From Haloterrigena alkaliphila (lineage in GTDB: Archaea > Halobacteriota > Halobacteria > Halobacteriales > Natrialbaceae): a stretch of 64,000 bases of DNA. The notes beneath the pieces are model-generated. The model searched no databases. It had not been told where the DNA came from and worked only from the letters and a program-made list of their open reading frames with translations. The stretch is from positions 930,001 through 994,000 of the forward strand of contig NZ_CP071462.1 in assembly GCF_017352155.2 (NCBI RefSeq), read 5' to 3'. Positions 25,387-35,130 of the stretch are shown one piece after another (positions within the stretch are counted from its first letter, which is position 1; every line of letters begins with the position of its first letter). A program made the position numbers and the translations under genes.

Positions 25387-27198
25387 ATGAGTTCCGTTCC
25401 CGACCGCTCCGAGGTCGACGAGGAATATACCTGGGACCTCGAGAGCATCTACGCGACCGACGACGACTGGGAGGCCGCCTACGAGGCGGTCGCCGAGCGC
25501 GTCGAGGAACTTGCCGCCTACGAGGGGCAGGTCACCGACGACGCCGCGACCCTCCGCGAGGTCCTCGAGTTGCGCGACGAGATCATGCGCGAGGTGTCGA
25601 CGGTCGCCGCCTACGCCCGGATGCGCCGCGACGAGGACACCACGAACCAGCAGTATCAGGGGCTGACCGCCCGCGCCCAATCGCTGGCGGCCGACGCCCA
25701 GTCCGCAGCGTCGTTCATCGACCCCGAGATCCAGACGCTGACCCGCGAGGAGTTCGAGGCGATGATCGACGAGGACCCGGGCCTCGAGACCTACGACCAC
25801 TACGTCGACGACGTCCTCCGGATGAAACCCCACACGCGTTCGGCGGAGGTCGAGGAACTGCTCGCCGAGCTGGGGGAGGTCACGGGCGCCACGGGCGAGG
25901 TCTACAACATGCTCTCGAACGCGGACATGGCGTTCCCCACCGTCGAGGATTCACAGGGCGAGGCCGTCGAGATCACCCAGAGCAACTTCGTCAACCTGCT
26001 CAAACGGCCCGACCGCGAGTTCCGACGGACGGTTCACGAGGAGTACTACGACGAGTGGTCTACCGTTCGAAACACCGTGGCTTCGTCCTACAAGAACAGC
26101 GTCAAGGCCGACGTGAAGACCGCGCGGGCACGCCACTACGACACCGCCCGCGAGGCCGCCCTCGACGGCCCCAACGTTCCCGTCGAAGTCTACGATACCC
26201 TCGTCGACACCGTCCACGACAACATCGAGAAGCTTCACCGCCACGCCGAACTCAAGCGACAGGCGCTCGAGATCGACGATCTGCAGATGTGGGACGTCTA
26301 CATGCCGCTGACGGGCGACGAGGGACCGGACGTCGAGTACGAGCGGGCCACCGAGTACGTCGTCGAGTCGCTGGCGCCGCTGGGCGAGGCCTACCAGTCC
26401 CGCGTCGCCGAGGGCCTCGAGTCCCAGTGGGTCGACGTCTACGAGAACGAGGGGAAACAGTCGGGGGCCTACTCCGGAGGCACCTACGACACCCAGCCGT
26501 TCATCCTGCTGAACTATCAGGACGACATCTCCTCGATGTACACGCTGGCCCACGAACTCGGCCACTCGATGCACTCCGAACTCACCAAAGAGGAGCAACC
26601 CTACATCTACTCGAACTACGAGATCTTCGTGGCCGAGGTCGCCAGCACGGTCAACGAGGCCCTGCTGACGAGTCACCTCCTCGAGACCGTCGACGACCCC
26701 GAGTTCCGCAAGCACGTCCTCAACGAGTTCTTAGAGCGCGTGCGCTCGACGCTGTACCGACAGACGCTGTTCGCCGAGTTCGAACACGAGACCCACCGCC
26801 TCGAGGAGGAGGGCGAACCCCTCACCGCGGACCGACTGGACGACTGCTACCGCGGGCTGAAGGAAGACTACTACGAACCGGCGGTCGTCGACGACCGCAT
26901 CGCCCGCGAGTGGATGCGCATCCCCCACTTCTACCGGGCCTTCTACGTCTACCAGTACGCGACCGGTATCTCGGCCGCGCTGGCCATCGTCGACGCGGTC
27001 CTGCCCGACGGCGCCGGCGGCGACCCCGACCGCGAGGCCGCCGAGGACTACCTCGAGTTCCTCCGCCGGGGCTCCCGCGAGTACCCGCTGGACCTGCTGC
27101 GGATCGCCGGCGTCGACATGAGTACGTCCGGGCCGATCGATCGGGCGCTGGAGACGTACGGCCGGCGACTCGAGGAGATGGAAGCGCTCATGGAGTGA
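25387..27198 (+). CDS. pepF: Oligoendopeptidase F (M3 family)
   Basis: A 603-residue zinc peptidase that degrades short peptides in the cytoplasm. The zinc motif is HELGHSMHSEL (about residue 390) with the distal Glu in the IFVAEVASTVNEAL helix. Family blocks include TWDLESIYATDDDWEAAYEA near the start, PFILLNYQDDISSMYTLAHE and FYRAFYVYQYATGISAA. Length matches the family. The ATG at 25387 begins the family-like sequence. It precedes PAN, but 168 bases and a separate TATA-like box lie between them. Confidence 0.93.
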   Translation: MSSVPDRSEVDEEYTWDLESIYATDDDWEAAYEAVAERVEELAAYEGQVTDDAATLREVLELRDEIMREVSTVAAYARMRRDEDTTNQQYQGLTARAQSLAADAQSAASFIDPEIQTLTREEFEAMIDEDPGLETYDHYVDDVLRMKPHTRSAEVEELLAELGEVTGATGEVYNMLSNADMAFPTVEDSQGEAVEITQSNFVNLLKRPDREFRRTVHEEYYDEWSTVRNTVASSYKNSVKADVKTARARHYDTAREAALDGPNVPVEVYDTLVDTVHDNIEKLHRHAELKRQALEIDDLQMWDVYMPLTGDEGPDVEYERATEYVVESLAPLGEAYQSRVAEGLESQWVDVYENEGKQSGAYSGGTYDTQPFILLNYQDDISSMYTLAHELGHSMHSELTKEEQPYIYSNYEIFVAEVASTVNEALLTSHLLETVDDPEFRKHVLNEFLERVRSTLYRQTLFAEFEHETHRLEEEGEPLTADRLDDCYRGLKEDYYEPAVVDDRIAREWMRIPHFYRAFYVYQYATGISAALAIVDAVLPDGAGGDPDREAAEDYLEFLRRGSREYPLDLLRIAGVDMSTSGPIDRALETYGRRLEEMEALME

Positions 27199-27332
27199 AG
27201 GGCCGACGGGTGGCTCGAGTCGCCCGATACCGCCCCCGTCGTCGCCGCTATGCCCATCTCAGTACCCCCGCATATCGCGGGTGTCGTACCGCCCTCGGCG
27301 GGATTCGAAAACCGTCCGGGACCCAAAGGCAC

Positions 27333-27338
27333 ATTTAT
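27333..27338 (+). promoter_or_regulatory. TATA-like box of pan
   Basis: ATTTAT, 28 bases before the ATG at 27367, predicts a transcript with almost no leader. Confidence 0.45.
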
Positions 27339-27366
27339 CGTCGGGGACTTACCAGCGTACGTCAGG

Positions 27367-28599
27367 ATGTCTCGAAGCCCGTCTATCCCCGACCGACCTC
27401 ACCGCGATATCGATCCGGATCTCCCCGACGACGAGCGGCTCGAGGCGCTCCGCGGTCACTTGCAGGATCTCGTGGACGTCAACGAACAACTCTCAGAACA
27501 GCTCGAGGAAGCCGACGAGCGACGCGAGCGACTCCGCGACCGGGTCGACCGCGTCGAACGCGAAAACGAGACGCTCAAGAGCTCCTCGCTGTACATCGCC
27601 ACCGTCGAGGACGTCCTCGAAGACGAGGAAGTGATCGTCAAACAGCACGGGAACAACCAGGAAGTGCTCACCGACGTCTCGCCGCGGATCGTCGAGGAGG
27701 TCGAGCCCGGCGACCGGGTCGCCGTCAACGACTCCTTCGCGATCCAGACGGTGCTCAGCACCGAGACCGACGCGCGGGCCCAGTCGATGGAGATCACCGA
27801 GAAACCGACGGTCACCTACGCCGACATCGGCGGCATCGACGAGCAGGTCCGCGAGGTCCGCGAGGCCGTCGAGCAGCCGCTGGCCGAACCCGAACTGTTC
27901 GACGAGGTCGGCATCGAACCCCCGAGCGGGGTCCTCCTCTACGGCCCGCCGGGGACGGGCAAGACGATGCTCGCCAAGGCCGTCGCCAACGAGACCGACG
28001 CCACCTTCATCAAGATGGCCGGCTCGGAACTCGTCCGCAAGTTCATCGGCGAGGGCTCCCGGCTCGTCCGGGACCTCTTCGAGATGGCCCGCGAGCGCCA
28101 GCCCGCCATCATCTTCATCGACGAGATCGACGCCATCGCGACTCGTCGCACGGAGTCCAAGACCTCCGGCGACGCCGAGGTCCAGCGCACGATGATGCAA
28201 CTCCTCTCGGAGATGGACGGCTTCGAGGCCCGCGGCGAGGTCCGGATCATCGCCGCCACGAACCGCTTCGACATGCTCGATCGCGCCATTCTGCGCCCGG
28301 GCCGGTTCGACCGTCTCATCGAGGTGCCCAACCCCGACCGCGACGGCCGCGAACAGATCCTCGAGATCCACACCCGCGGCATGAACGTCGCCGACGAGGT
28401 CGACTTCGCCGACCTCGCGGACGACACCGAGGACTACTCCGGCGCCGAAATCGAGAGCCTCGCCACCGAGGCCGGCATGTTCGCCATCCGCAACGACCGC
28501 AACGAGGTCACCCATCAGGACTTCGTCGACGCCCTCGAGAAGATCGAGAAGGACGACTCGAGCGACGTGATCTCCTCGGCGGGCTACTTCTATCAATAA
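27367..28599 (+). CDS. pan: Proteasome-activating nucleotidase PAN
   Basis: A 410-residue AAA ATPase that unfolds substrates for the 20S proteasome. In order: an N-terminal coiled coil (about residues 20-75, QLSEQLEEADERRERLRDR), an OB domain (about 80-130), Walker A GPPGTGKTMLAKAV, Walker B IIFIDEIDAIATRR and the second region of homology with TNRFDMLD and LRPGRFDR. The last three residues, Phe-Tyr-Gln, form the HbYX motif that docks into the proteasome alpha ring, so the gene looks functional. The ATG at 27367 gives the usual PAN length. Confidence 0.95.
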   Translation: MSRSPSIPDRPHRDIDPDLPDDERLEALRGHLQDLVDVNEQLSEQLEEADERRERLRDRVDRVERENETLKSSSLYIATVEDVLEDEEVIVKQHGNNQEVLTDVSPRIVEEVEPGDRVAVNDSFAIQTVLSTETDARAQSMEITEKPTVTYADIGGIDEQVREVREAVEQPLAEPELFDEVGIEPPSGVLLYGPPGTGKTMLAKAVANETDATFIKMAGSELVRKFIGEGSRLVRDLFEMARERQPAIIFIDEIDAIATRRTESKTSGDAEVQRTMMQLLSEMDGFEARGEVRIIAATNRFDMLDRAILRPGRFDRLIEVPNPDRDGREQILEIHTRGMNVADEVDFADLADDTEDYSGAEIESLATEAGMFAIRNDRNEVTHQDFVDALEKIEKDDSSDVISSAGYFYQ

Positions 28600-29114
28600 A
28601 TAACGGAGTTTTGCTCTTCGTGCGGTCGCGAAGCGACCGCACTCGGCAAAATCTTCAAAAGAGCGCTTCGCGCTCTTTTGGACAGCGAGGGACCGGAGGT
28701 AGCTCGGGCAGTCGGCGCGAAGCGCCGACGACCTCGCGGGATCTTCGATCCCGCTCAGCTTCGATGAAAAGCAACGGAAGACGGTCCTGCTCACTTCGTT
28801 CGCGGGCTGCGACTTCCGAGCCTTCGTTCGCTACGTCTTCGCGCGGCGTTGCCGCGCGAACGGCCCGCGGGACCAAAGGTCCCGCGCTGCTCACGAAGAC
28901 GCTCCTCCCTCCTTTCAGTCGTTCGTTCACATCGGTCGTCGGCCTCGCTCGCGGTAACTGTTGTTCGATTGCCTGCCCTCCCCCGACTCGCGGCGCCCTC
29001 AATTATTCGGGCGCCGCTCGTGGCCACCGTCTCTAATTCTTGCCGTCGATTCGTATCGGCTCGAGCCCACCGTCGAATCATAAGCCCTTACGCCGCTCGT
29101 CCCCGAGGGCGGGT
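28600..29114. repeat. Hairpin array between pan and pdaD
   Basis: 515 bases with no supportable gene but seven perfect hairpins: GTGCGGTCGC-GAA-GCGACCGCAC (28620-28642), AAAAGAGCGC-TTC-GCGCTCTTTT (28657-28679), GTCGGCGC-GAA-GCGCCGAC (28711-28729), GCGGGATC-TTC-GATCCCGC (28736-28754), TTCGCGCGGC-GTT-GCCGCGCGAA (28838-28860), CGCGGGACC-AAA-GGTCCCGCG (28866-28886), and GCGGCGCCC/GGGCGCCGC with loop TCAATTATTC (28990-29017). The second could terminate pan. Open readings across the region are Ser/Arg-rich and carry no family signal. Confidence 0.7.
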
Positions 29115-29591
29115 ATGAGCACGATTCGAGTCGTCTGGGGGGCCGCGTCGGCACCCACCGAGATGGCCTCCTACGACGCCGCGCTCGCCGAGGCCGGCGT
29201 CGAGAACTACAACCTCGTCTCGGTCTCCTCGGTGATCCCCGCCGACGCCGACGTCGAAGCCGTCGGCACGGCGCCGGATCTCGGCCCCGCCGGCGACCGA
29301 CTGACCGTCGTCGAGGCTCGAGCCACCACCGCCGGGCCGGGGCAGGTCAGCGCGGCGCTGTCGTGGTCCCAGTCGGTCGAGGGGCCGGGACTGTTCTACG
29401 AGACGGCCGGCGAGACGGATCAGGCGGACGTGGAACGCCGCGTTCGCGAGGGGCTGCGCGCGGGACAGGAACTGCGGAAGTGGACCTTCGACGAACCGTC
29501 GGTCGCCGTCGAGAGTCAGCGGGCCGAGTCGGGTACGCACACGACCGCGCTCGTCCTCGCGGTCTACGGCGAGGGCGAGCCGATATGTTGA
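29115..29591 (+). CDS. pdaD: Pyruvoyl-dependent arginine decarboxylase
   Basis: A 158-residue protein of the PdaD family, which cleaves itself to form a pyruvoyl cofactor and converts arginine to agmatine for polyamine and tRNA-agmatidine synthesis. The self-processing region is NLVSVSSVIPADADV (Ser residues near 37-40), and the acidic active-site segment GPGLFYETAGETDQA follows. Length matches archaeal PdaD. It starts directly after the hairpin array. Confidence 0.85.
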   Translation: MSTIRVVWGAASAPTEMASYDAALAEAGVENYNLVSVSSVIPADADVEAVGTAPDLGPAGDRLTVVEARATTAGPGQVSAALSWSQSVEGPGLFYETAGETDQADVERRVREGLRAGQELRKWTFDEPSVAVESQRAESGTHTTALVLAVYGEGEPIC

Positions 29592-29662
29592 CTCGTTGTC
29601 TGTTCTGTCCGAAGGCGAATCCTTTTGACCCGCCGGTTCGTTGATACGCGTACAGACTTCTC

Positions 29663-30061
29663 ATGAACGGAAATACGCCGTACGCAGGGTTGCCGGGGGA
29701 GACGGGTGCTGGTCAGCGTGCCGCGGCGGACGTTCCGAACCTCTCGCGAACGCAAAAGCGCAGCCTCCACCGGGACGTATCGCGGATCGCCGCCCGGACC
29801 CGCGAGTTCCTCCCCGACGAGTACGTCGTCGACGCCGACGTCTCGACGAGCCTTACCGGCCCGCAGGTCACCGTCGCCGTTCGCCCCCCGGTCGGCCACG
29901 CCGTCAGTGCCGGCTTCACCCCCGATCTCGAGGATATCGCGGCCGGCGACGCGGTCATTACGGACGACGAGCGCGACGAGGTCGCTCGCGGCCTGGCCGC
30001 CAGCGCCGCCCTGCAGGTCAAGCAGGCGGTCAGCAACAACGTGACGCCGACCGGCAAGTAG
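29663..30061 (+). CDS. Conserved haloarchaeal protein, DUF5811-like
   Basis: A 132-residue protein beginning MNGNTPYAGLPGETGAGQRA, with a helical LSRTQKRSLHRDVSRIAART segment and a strand-rich VTVAVRPPVGHAVSAGFTPD part. The sequence is typical of a family conserved across haloarchaea (DUF5811 from memory). Function unknown. It follows pdaD by 71 bases. Confidence 0.75.
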   Translation: MNGNTPYAGLPGETGAGQRAAADVPNLSRTQKRSLHRDVSRIAARTREFLPDEYVVDADVSTSLTGPQVTVAVRPPVGHAVSAGFTPDLEDIAAGDAVITDDERDEVARGLAASAALQVKQAVSNNVTPTGK

Positions 30062-30249
30062 CCGACCGCTCGAGTCGGTCTGCCGCCCCATCTGGTGCGA
30101 TTCAGTCGAGACCGGAATCGGTTGCCGCCCCTGAAATCACTGTTACCGACTGCGTCGACCACGTGACCGAGCGCCGGCAGAAGCGCCGCCTGCGCGACCG
30201 CGCGGAGAGGGACGACTGAGTCGGCGAGCGGGACTCGAGGCCGATACCG

Positions 30250-31173
30250 CTACACTTGATCGATGATTTCGTCCGCGAACGTCGACAGCGCCGCCTCGCG
30301 GTCGTCGTTTTGCAGGCCGATAATCGCGTGATCGAGGCCGTACTCCTCGAGCCGTCGAAAGTAGTCCCGAAACCACTCGACGCCGGCCCGAAAACCCAGA
30401 TGGAGCGGTTCGGCGTCGGCCGTGGGGTCGTCGGCGAACTCGACCCGGACGGCGATGGCAAAGGGTTTCTCGCCCGCCGCCTCGCGCCAGTCCGCGAGGT
30501 AGTCCTCGAGGGTGCGCTCGGGCAGGTGGTAGAAGAGCCAGCCGTCGCCGTGTTCGGCGATCCACGCGTCGGACTGTCGCGAGTTGCCGGTCGGAAGCAT
30601 CGGAATCGTCTCGGTCGTCGGTTTCGGGGTCACGTCGAGGTCACCCTCGAGACGGCCCCACTCGCCCTCGAGTTCCGGGAACTCCTCCCGCCAGAGGGTT
30701 CGGATGGCCTCGAACCGCTCGCGGAACGCTCGACCCCGCTCCTCGCGGTCGATCCCGAAGGCGGGGTACTCGGGATCGCGGTCGCCGGAGGCGACGCCGA
30801 GGACGAGGCGACCCTCGGAGAGGCGGTCGACGGTCGCGGCGGACTTCGCGACGTGGATCGGGTGGCGAAGCGTGAGGACGACGCTCGAGGTCCCGAGCGC
30901 GATCTCGTCCGTGTGAGCCGCGACGTGGGAGAGCCAGGGCCAGGTGTCGAACGTCTGGCCCGCGTCGCCGAACCTCGGCCAGTAGGTGGGCACGTCCCGG
31001 GCCCAGAGGCCGTCGAAGCCGACCGACTCGGCGTGGTTCGCGAGTTCGATTTCGGCCTCGAGGTCGGGCGTCGAACGGTTCGCTCCCGTGAGCGGAAAGC
31101 CGGCGCCGAAGGTCAGCCCGTCGCGGTCGAACAGTCGTCGGTAGCCCGCGTTTTCGTGTCCACGAGTCGGCAT
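30250..31173 (-). CDS. LLM-class flavin-dependent oxidoreductase
   Basis: A 307-residue luciferase-like TIM-barrel oxidoreductase using FMN or F420. Seen: LTFGAGFPLTG at the first strand, ESVGFDGLWARDVP, IALGTSSVVLTLRHPIHVAKSAA, the LSEGRLVLGVASGDRDPEY loop that contacts the flavin phosphate, and LPTGNSRQSDAWIAEHGDGW. It resembles the BA3436-type subgroup. The substrate is unknown. It precedes, on the same strand, no obvious partner; the upstream M42 peptidase gene ends 78 bases before its ATG. Confidence 0.87.
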   Translation of the reverse strand: MPTRGHENAGYRRLFDRDGLTFGAGFPLTGANRSTPDLEAEIELANHAESVGFDGLWARDVPTYWPRFGDAGQTFDTWPWLSHVAAHTDEIALGTSSVVLTLRHPIHVAKSAATVDRLSEGRLVLGVASGDRDPEYPAFGIDREERGRAFRERFEAIRTLWREEFPELEGEWGRLEGDLDVTPKPTTETIPMLPTGNSRQSDAWIAEHGDGWLFYHLPERTLEDYLADWREAAGEKPFAIAVRVEFADDPTADAEPLHLGFRAGVEWFRDYFRRLEEYGLDHAIIGLQNDDREAALSTFADEIIDQV

Positions 31174-31250
31174 TCGCTCGAGCTATCGGCTCCGGCCGGA
31201 TGACGGTGCCGATCCGCGACCGCCGGCGTCGCCGCTCGCGTCGCGTCCGA

Positions 31251-32315
31251 TCAGATATCGACGGCGAACGGGGCGAACTCCTCCGCACGACTCGCGAAGG
31301 CGCCGAGCAGCGCCGCCACGGACTCGAGATCGTCCGTATCGATCAGTTCGACGGGCGTGTGCATGTACCGGTTCGGAACGCTGACGACCTGCGAGGGGAT
31401 CCCGCCGGCTGCGGTGAAGAAACCGTCGGCGTCCGTGCCCGTGCCGAGCCCGAGCGCTTCGACCTGTACGTCGACTGCGCGGTCGTCGGCGACCGACCGC
31501 AGCGCGTCGAAGAGCGTGGGGTGGTTCGTACTTCCCCGACCCAGGGCCGGCCCCTCTCCGAGTTCCATTTGACTCGTCTTCTCGCTCGGCGCCGAGGGGT
31601 AGTCGACCGCGTGACCGACGTCGACCACGACGACGGCGTCGGGCTCTAAGTCGAAGCCGACCATCTGCGCGCCCTTGACGCCGACTTCCTCCTGAACGGT
31701 CGAGACGGCGTAGACGGTCGCCTCGGTGCCCGCTTCGACGGCTCGTCGAAAGCCCTCCGCGGCGGCCCACGTCCCGACGCGGTTGTCGATCCCGCGGGCG
31801 GCGAGGCGCGTCTCCGAGAGCCAGGAGACCGTCGACGAGAACGTGATCGGGTCCCCGATCTCGAGGCGCTCGCTCGCCTCCGCCTCGCTCTCGGCACCGA
31901 TATCGATCCAGAGATCCGAGATGTCGGGATCGCCGTCGTCGCTCTCCTCGCGGAGGTGAATCGCCGTCTGTCCGACGACGCCCTCGACGGGGCCGTCGGC
32001 GGCGTGGATCGTCACGTGCTGGCCCTGCGAGACCGACGGGTCGCTGCCGCCGATTCGTCCCGGTCTGACGAATCCGTTCTCGTCGATCGATCTGACGATG
32101 AACCCGATCTCGTCGGCGTGGCCGGTGAGGGCCACCTCGGGCGCGTCGGGGTCGCCCTCGTGGACGGCGATAGCGTTCCCGTAGGCGTCCGTCCGAACGT
32201 CGTCCGCGAACTGTTCGACGTAGTCGAGCCAGACGCGCTGGCCGCGGGTCTCGTAGCCCGACGGCGAGGGCGTCTCGAGCAGTTCGACGAGCAACTCGCG
32301 CGGCGAATCGTCCAT
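31251..32315 (-). CDS. M42-family metallopeptidase (glutamyl aminopeptidase/TET-like)
   Basis: A 354-residue dinuclear-metal aminopeptidase. Metal-binding and catalytic motifs are ALTGHADEIGF, AARGIDNRVGTWAA, the general-base pair in VSTVQEEVGVKGAQ and DVGHAVDYP, plus the late PNRYMHTPVELI. Such enzymes form large tetrahedral particles that finish peptide breakdown after the proteasome. It lies 100 bases downstream of the aconitase gene on the same strand. Confidence 0.9.
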   Translation of the reverse strand: MDDSPRELLVELLETPSPSGYETRGQRVWLDYVEQFADDVRTDAYGNAIAVHEGDPDAPEVALTGHADEIGFIVRSIDENGFVRPGRIGGSDPSVSQGQHVTIHAADGPVEGVVGQTAIHLREESDDGDPDISDLWIDIGAESEAEASERLEIGDPITFSSTVSWLSETRLAARGIDNRVGTWAAAEGFRRAVEAGTEATVYAVSTVQEEVGVKGAQMVGFDLEPDAVVVVDVGHAVDYPSAPSEKTSQMELGEGPALGRGSTNHPTLFDALRSVADDRAVDVQVEALGLGTGTDADGFFTAAGGIPSQVVSVPNRYMHTPVELIDTDDLESVAALLGAFASRAEEFAPFAVDI

Positions 32316-32415
32316 ATCCGAACTGACGGAGGAACGGATAAATACTATCGGCTAGAGGCGAACCGAGCGACGGCGAAAAAATCGCACCGGGAATTCGATC
32401 GCCGACGCGAGGCGA

Positions 32416-34386
32416 TCAGTCGTCGGCGGGCGCGGCACCGCTGCCGCCTTCGGCTTGGTCTTTCGTCCAGGCGAGTTTGCCACCGGCAGCGAGGATCGCG
32501 CGCTCGCGTTCGGAGGCGTCGAGCGTTGCGGTGTACTCCTCGTCGCCGACGCGGACCGTGAATTCTTCCTGTCCGCTGGTGACGGCCTCGTAGACGTCGT
32601 CGACGATCTCGATCTGGTCGCCCTGATCGATGTTCTCGTAGGTGTCCTCGTCGATCGTCAGCGGGATGATCCCGAAGTTGAAGAGGTTCGCGCGGTGGAT
32701 GCGTGCGAAGCTCTGTGCGAGGACGCCCTCGATACCGAGGTACATCGGACACAGCGCGGCGTGCTCACGCGAGGAGCCCTGTCCGTAGTTCTCGCCGGCG
32801 ACGAGGAAGCCGCCGTCGGCCTCGAGCGCGCGGTCGGCGAAGGTGTCGTCGACGCGCGAGAGGGTGAACTCGGAGAGCTTGGGGACGTTCGACCGGTACA
32901 TCAGGATGTCCTGCGTCGCGGGAATGATGTGGTCGGTCGTGATGTTGTCCTCCATCTTCAGGAGCGCCTCGCCCTTGATTTCGGAGCCGAGCTGGTCCTT
33001 CAGCGGGACGTCGCCGATGTTCGGGCCCTTGATGAGTTCGTCGTCGACGGCCTCGTCGGGAGCGATGAGGTCCGTCTTGGAGCCGTCGTACTCGTCGGGG
33101 AGCTCGACGCCGGGGGCCTCGAGGTCGCCGAGTTCGTCCGCCAGATTCCGTGGGTCGACGATTTCGCCTTTGAGCGACGCGGCGGCGGCGACCTCCGGCG
33201 AACAGAGGTAGACGTTGTCGTCTTCGATCCCGGAGCGACCCTCGAAGTTGCGGTTGAAGGTTCGCAGCGAGACGGAGTCCGAGGAGGGAACGTGGCCGAT
33301 GCCGATACAGGCACCGCACGTCGCCTCGGAGAAGTTCACGCCGGCGGCCATCATCTCCGCGACCCAGCCCTCGCGGGCGAGCATCTCGGAGGCCTGCTTG
33401 GAGCCGGGCGCGACGATCGTCTCGGTCTCCATCGAGGTCTCGCGTCCCTCGAGCATCTTGGCGACGGGGAGGATGTCCTCGTAGCCGCCGTTCGTACAGG
33501 AGCCGACGATGACCTGCTCGACGGATTCGCCTTCGACCTCGCTGACGGGAACGACCTTGTCCGGCATCGAGGGCTGTGCGATCAGCGGCTCGAGGTCGGA
33601 GAGGTCGACGACGATCTCGTCGTCGTACTCGGCGTCGTCGTCGGGCTGGAGTTCCTCGTACTCCTCGCCGCGGTTGAGACGCTCGAGGTAGTCCTTGGTC
33701 TGGTGGTCGGTCGGGAAGATCGACGAGGTTGCGCCCAGTTCCGTGCCCATGTTGGTGATGGTCATCCGTTCGGGCGCGGTCAGCGACTCGACGCCGGGGC
33801 CGGTGTACTCGAGGATCTTGCCGACGCCGCCCTTGACGGTCAGGCGACGGAGCAGCTCCAAGATGACGTCTTTCGCGGTGGCCCACTCGGGGAGTTCGCC
33901 CTCGAGGCGGACGTTGACGATCTCGGGCATCTCGATGTAGTACGGTGCGCCGCCCATGGCGACGGTGACGTCGATCCCGCCGGAGCCGATGGCGAGTTCG
34001 CCGATGCCACCGGGCGTCGGGGTGTGGCTGTCGGAACCGAGCAGCGTCTTTCCGGGCGCTGCGAAGTTCTCGCGGTGGACGTTGTGGCAGATACCGTTAC
34101 CGGGTCGGGAAAAGTGAGCGCCGTATTTACCGGCCGCAGAGCGGAGGAAACGGTGGTCGTCGGTGTTCTTAAAGTCGAACTGGTAGGTCTGGTGGTCGCA
34201 GTACTGGGCCGCGATCTCGGTCTGGACCTCGTCCAGTCCCATCGCTTCGAACTGGAGCCAGACCATGGTCCCGGTCGTGTCCTGCGTGAGTACCTGGTCG
34301 ATCTCGATCCCGATCTCCTCGCCGGTCTCGAGTTCGCCCTCGACGAGGTGGTCGTCGAGAATCTTCTCGGTGAGAGTTTGTCCCAT
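32416..34386 (-). CDS. acn: Aconitate hydratase
   Basis: A 656-residue single-chain aconitase of the citric acid cycle, interconverting citrate and isocitrate through cis-aconitate. The three Cys that ligate the 4Fe-4S cluster are in IVGSCTNGGYED and TCGACIGIGH; the substrate loop LLGSDSHTPTPGGIGELAIG and the swivel-domain GENYGQGSSREHAAL with FARIHRANLFNFGI are present. It is close to the shorter archaeal/bacterial AcnA type. The ATG at 34386 is used; a TTG three codons upstream is less likely. Divergent from the next gene. Confidence 0.95.
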   Translation of the reverse strand: MGQTLTEKILDDHLVEGELETGEEIGIEIDQVLTQDTTGTMVWLQFEAMGLDEVQTEIAAQYCDHQTYQFDFKNTDDHRFLRSAAGKYGAHFSRPGNGICHNVHRENFAAPGKTLLGSDSHTPTPGGIGELAIGSGGIDVTVAMGGAPYYIEMPEIVNVRLEGELPEWATAKDVILELLRRLTVKGGVGKILEYTGPGVESLTAPERMTITNMGTELGATSSIFPTDHQTKDYLERLNRGEEYEELQPDDDAEYDDEIVVDLSDLEPLIAQPSMPDKVVPVSEVEGESVEQVIVGSCTNGGYEDILPVAKMLEGRETSMETETIVAPGSKQASEMLAREGWVAEMMAAGVNFSEATCGACIGIGHVPSSDSVSLRTFNRNFEGRSGIEDDNVYLCSPEVAAAASLKGEIVDPRNLADELGDLEAPGVELPDEYDGSKTDLIAPDEAVDDELIKGPNIGDVPLKDQLGSEIKGEALLKMEDNITTDHIIPATQDILMYRSNVPKLSEFTLSRVDDTFADRALEADGGFLVAGENYGQGSSREHAALCPMYLGIEGVLAQSFARIHRANLFNFGIIPLTIDEDTYENIDQGDQIEIVDDVYEAVTSGQEEFTVRVGDEEYTATLDASERERAILAAGGKLAWTKDQAEGGSGAAPADD

Positions 34387-34650
34387 AGCACTCAAAACTC
34401 GGCTTTCCGGCGTGATAAATCCAGCGTGTTTCTACGAGAGGAGACGGCCCCAACGCCTCGAATTCGGAAGATTTTCTGGTAATTCTTGCCGCTCGAATGG
34501 ACGGGCGGAAACCCGGTACGTTCGATCGGTTCGATTCGACCCCGCCAACGGACGGTTCGGCCTCACCGACGGCCGGGTCTGCCACGCGTTCCCGTCACCA
34601 ACGACTCGAGAACGGATACGCTTTTCTCCGTTCCCTGACCTTCTCCGGAC

Positions 34651-35130
34651 ATGTTCCGCTCCGGCACGTTCGTCGCCGAGCACGTCTCGCCGACGACGGA
34701 CGACCAGATCCAGCCCAACGGCGTCGACCTCACCCTGGACCTCGTCTTCGAACAACTCGAGCCGGGCCGCATCGGCCGGGACGGCAAACAGGTCGGCGAC
34801 CGCGTCGCCCGCCCGCTCGAGGAACTCGAGCAGAAGGATCCCGACACCTACTACCTGCCCGAGGGGGCCTACGTGGCCCGGTACGACGAGCGCATTCGCA
34901 TTCCGGAGGGCCACATCGGTTTCGTCTATCCCCGTTCGTCGCTGATGCGCAACTCCTGTATGCTGAACACCGCGGTCTGGGACGCCGGCTACGAGGGGCG
35001 CGGCGAGGGGCTGTTGCAGGTCCACCACGACATCGAGATCGAACGCGGCGCGCGGATCGCCCAGTTGGTCCTCGCGGAAGCCGACCACGAGGACGTCTAC
35101 GACGGGAGCTACCAGCGCGAGAACCTCTAG
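34651..35130 (+). CDS. dCTP deaminase / dUTPase-family protein
   Basis: A 159-residue protein of the dUTPase superfamily. DQIQPNGVDLTLDLVFEQLE at the start and the GFVYPRSSLMRNSCMLNTAV and GYEGRGEGLLQVHHDIEIER blocks match the trimeric dCTP deaminase/dUTP hydrolase fold. It should keep dUTP low. The sequence alone does not settle whether it deaminates dCTP, hydrolyses dUTP or does both. Its stop codon is the first triplet of an inverted-repeat element. Confidence 0.85.
   Translation: MFRSGTFVAEHVSPTTDDQIQPNGVDLTLDLVFEQLEPGRIGRDGKQVGDRVARPLEELEQKDPDTYYLPEGAYVARYDERIRIPEGHIGFVYPRSSLMRNSCMLNTAVWDAGYEGRGEGLLQVHHDIEIERGARIAQLVLAEADHEDVYDGSYQRENL

Noticed and set aside
30082-30219. Short frame ending VTERRQKRRLRDRAERDD after the DUF5811-like gene
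   Set aside because: No usable start codon was found near it and the basic composition is unlike the acidic proteins of this genome, though a remnant cannot be excluded.
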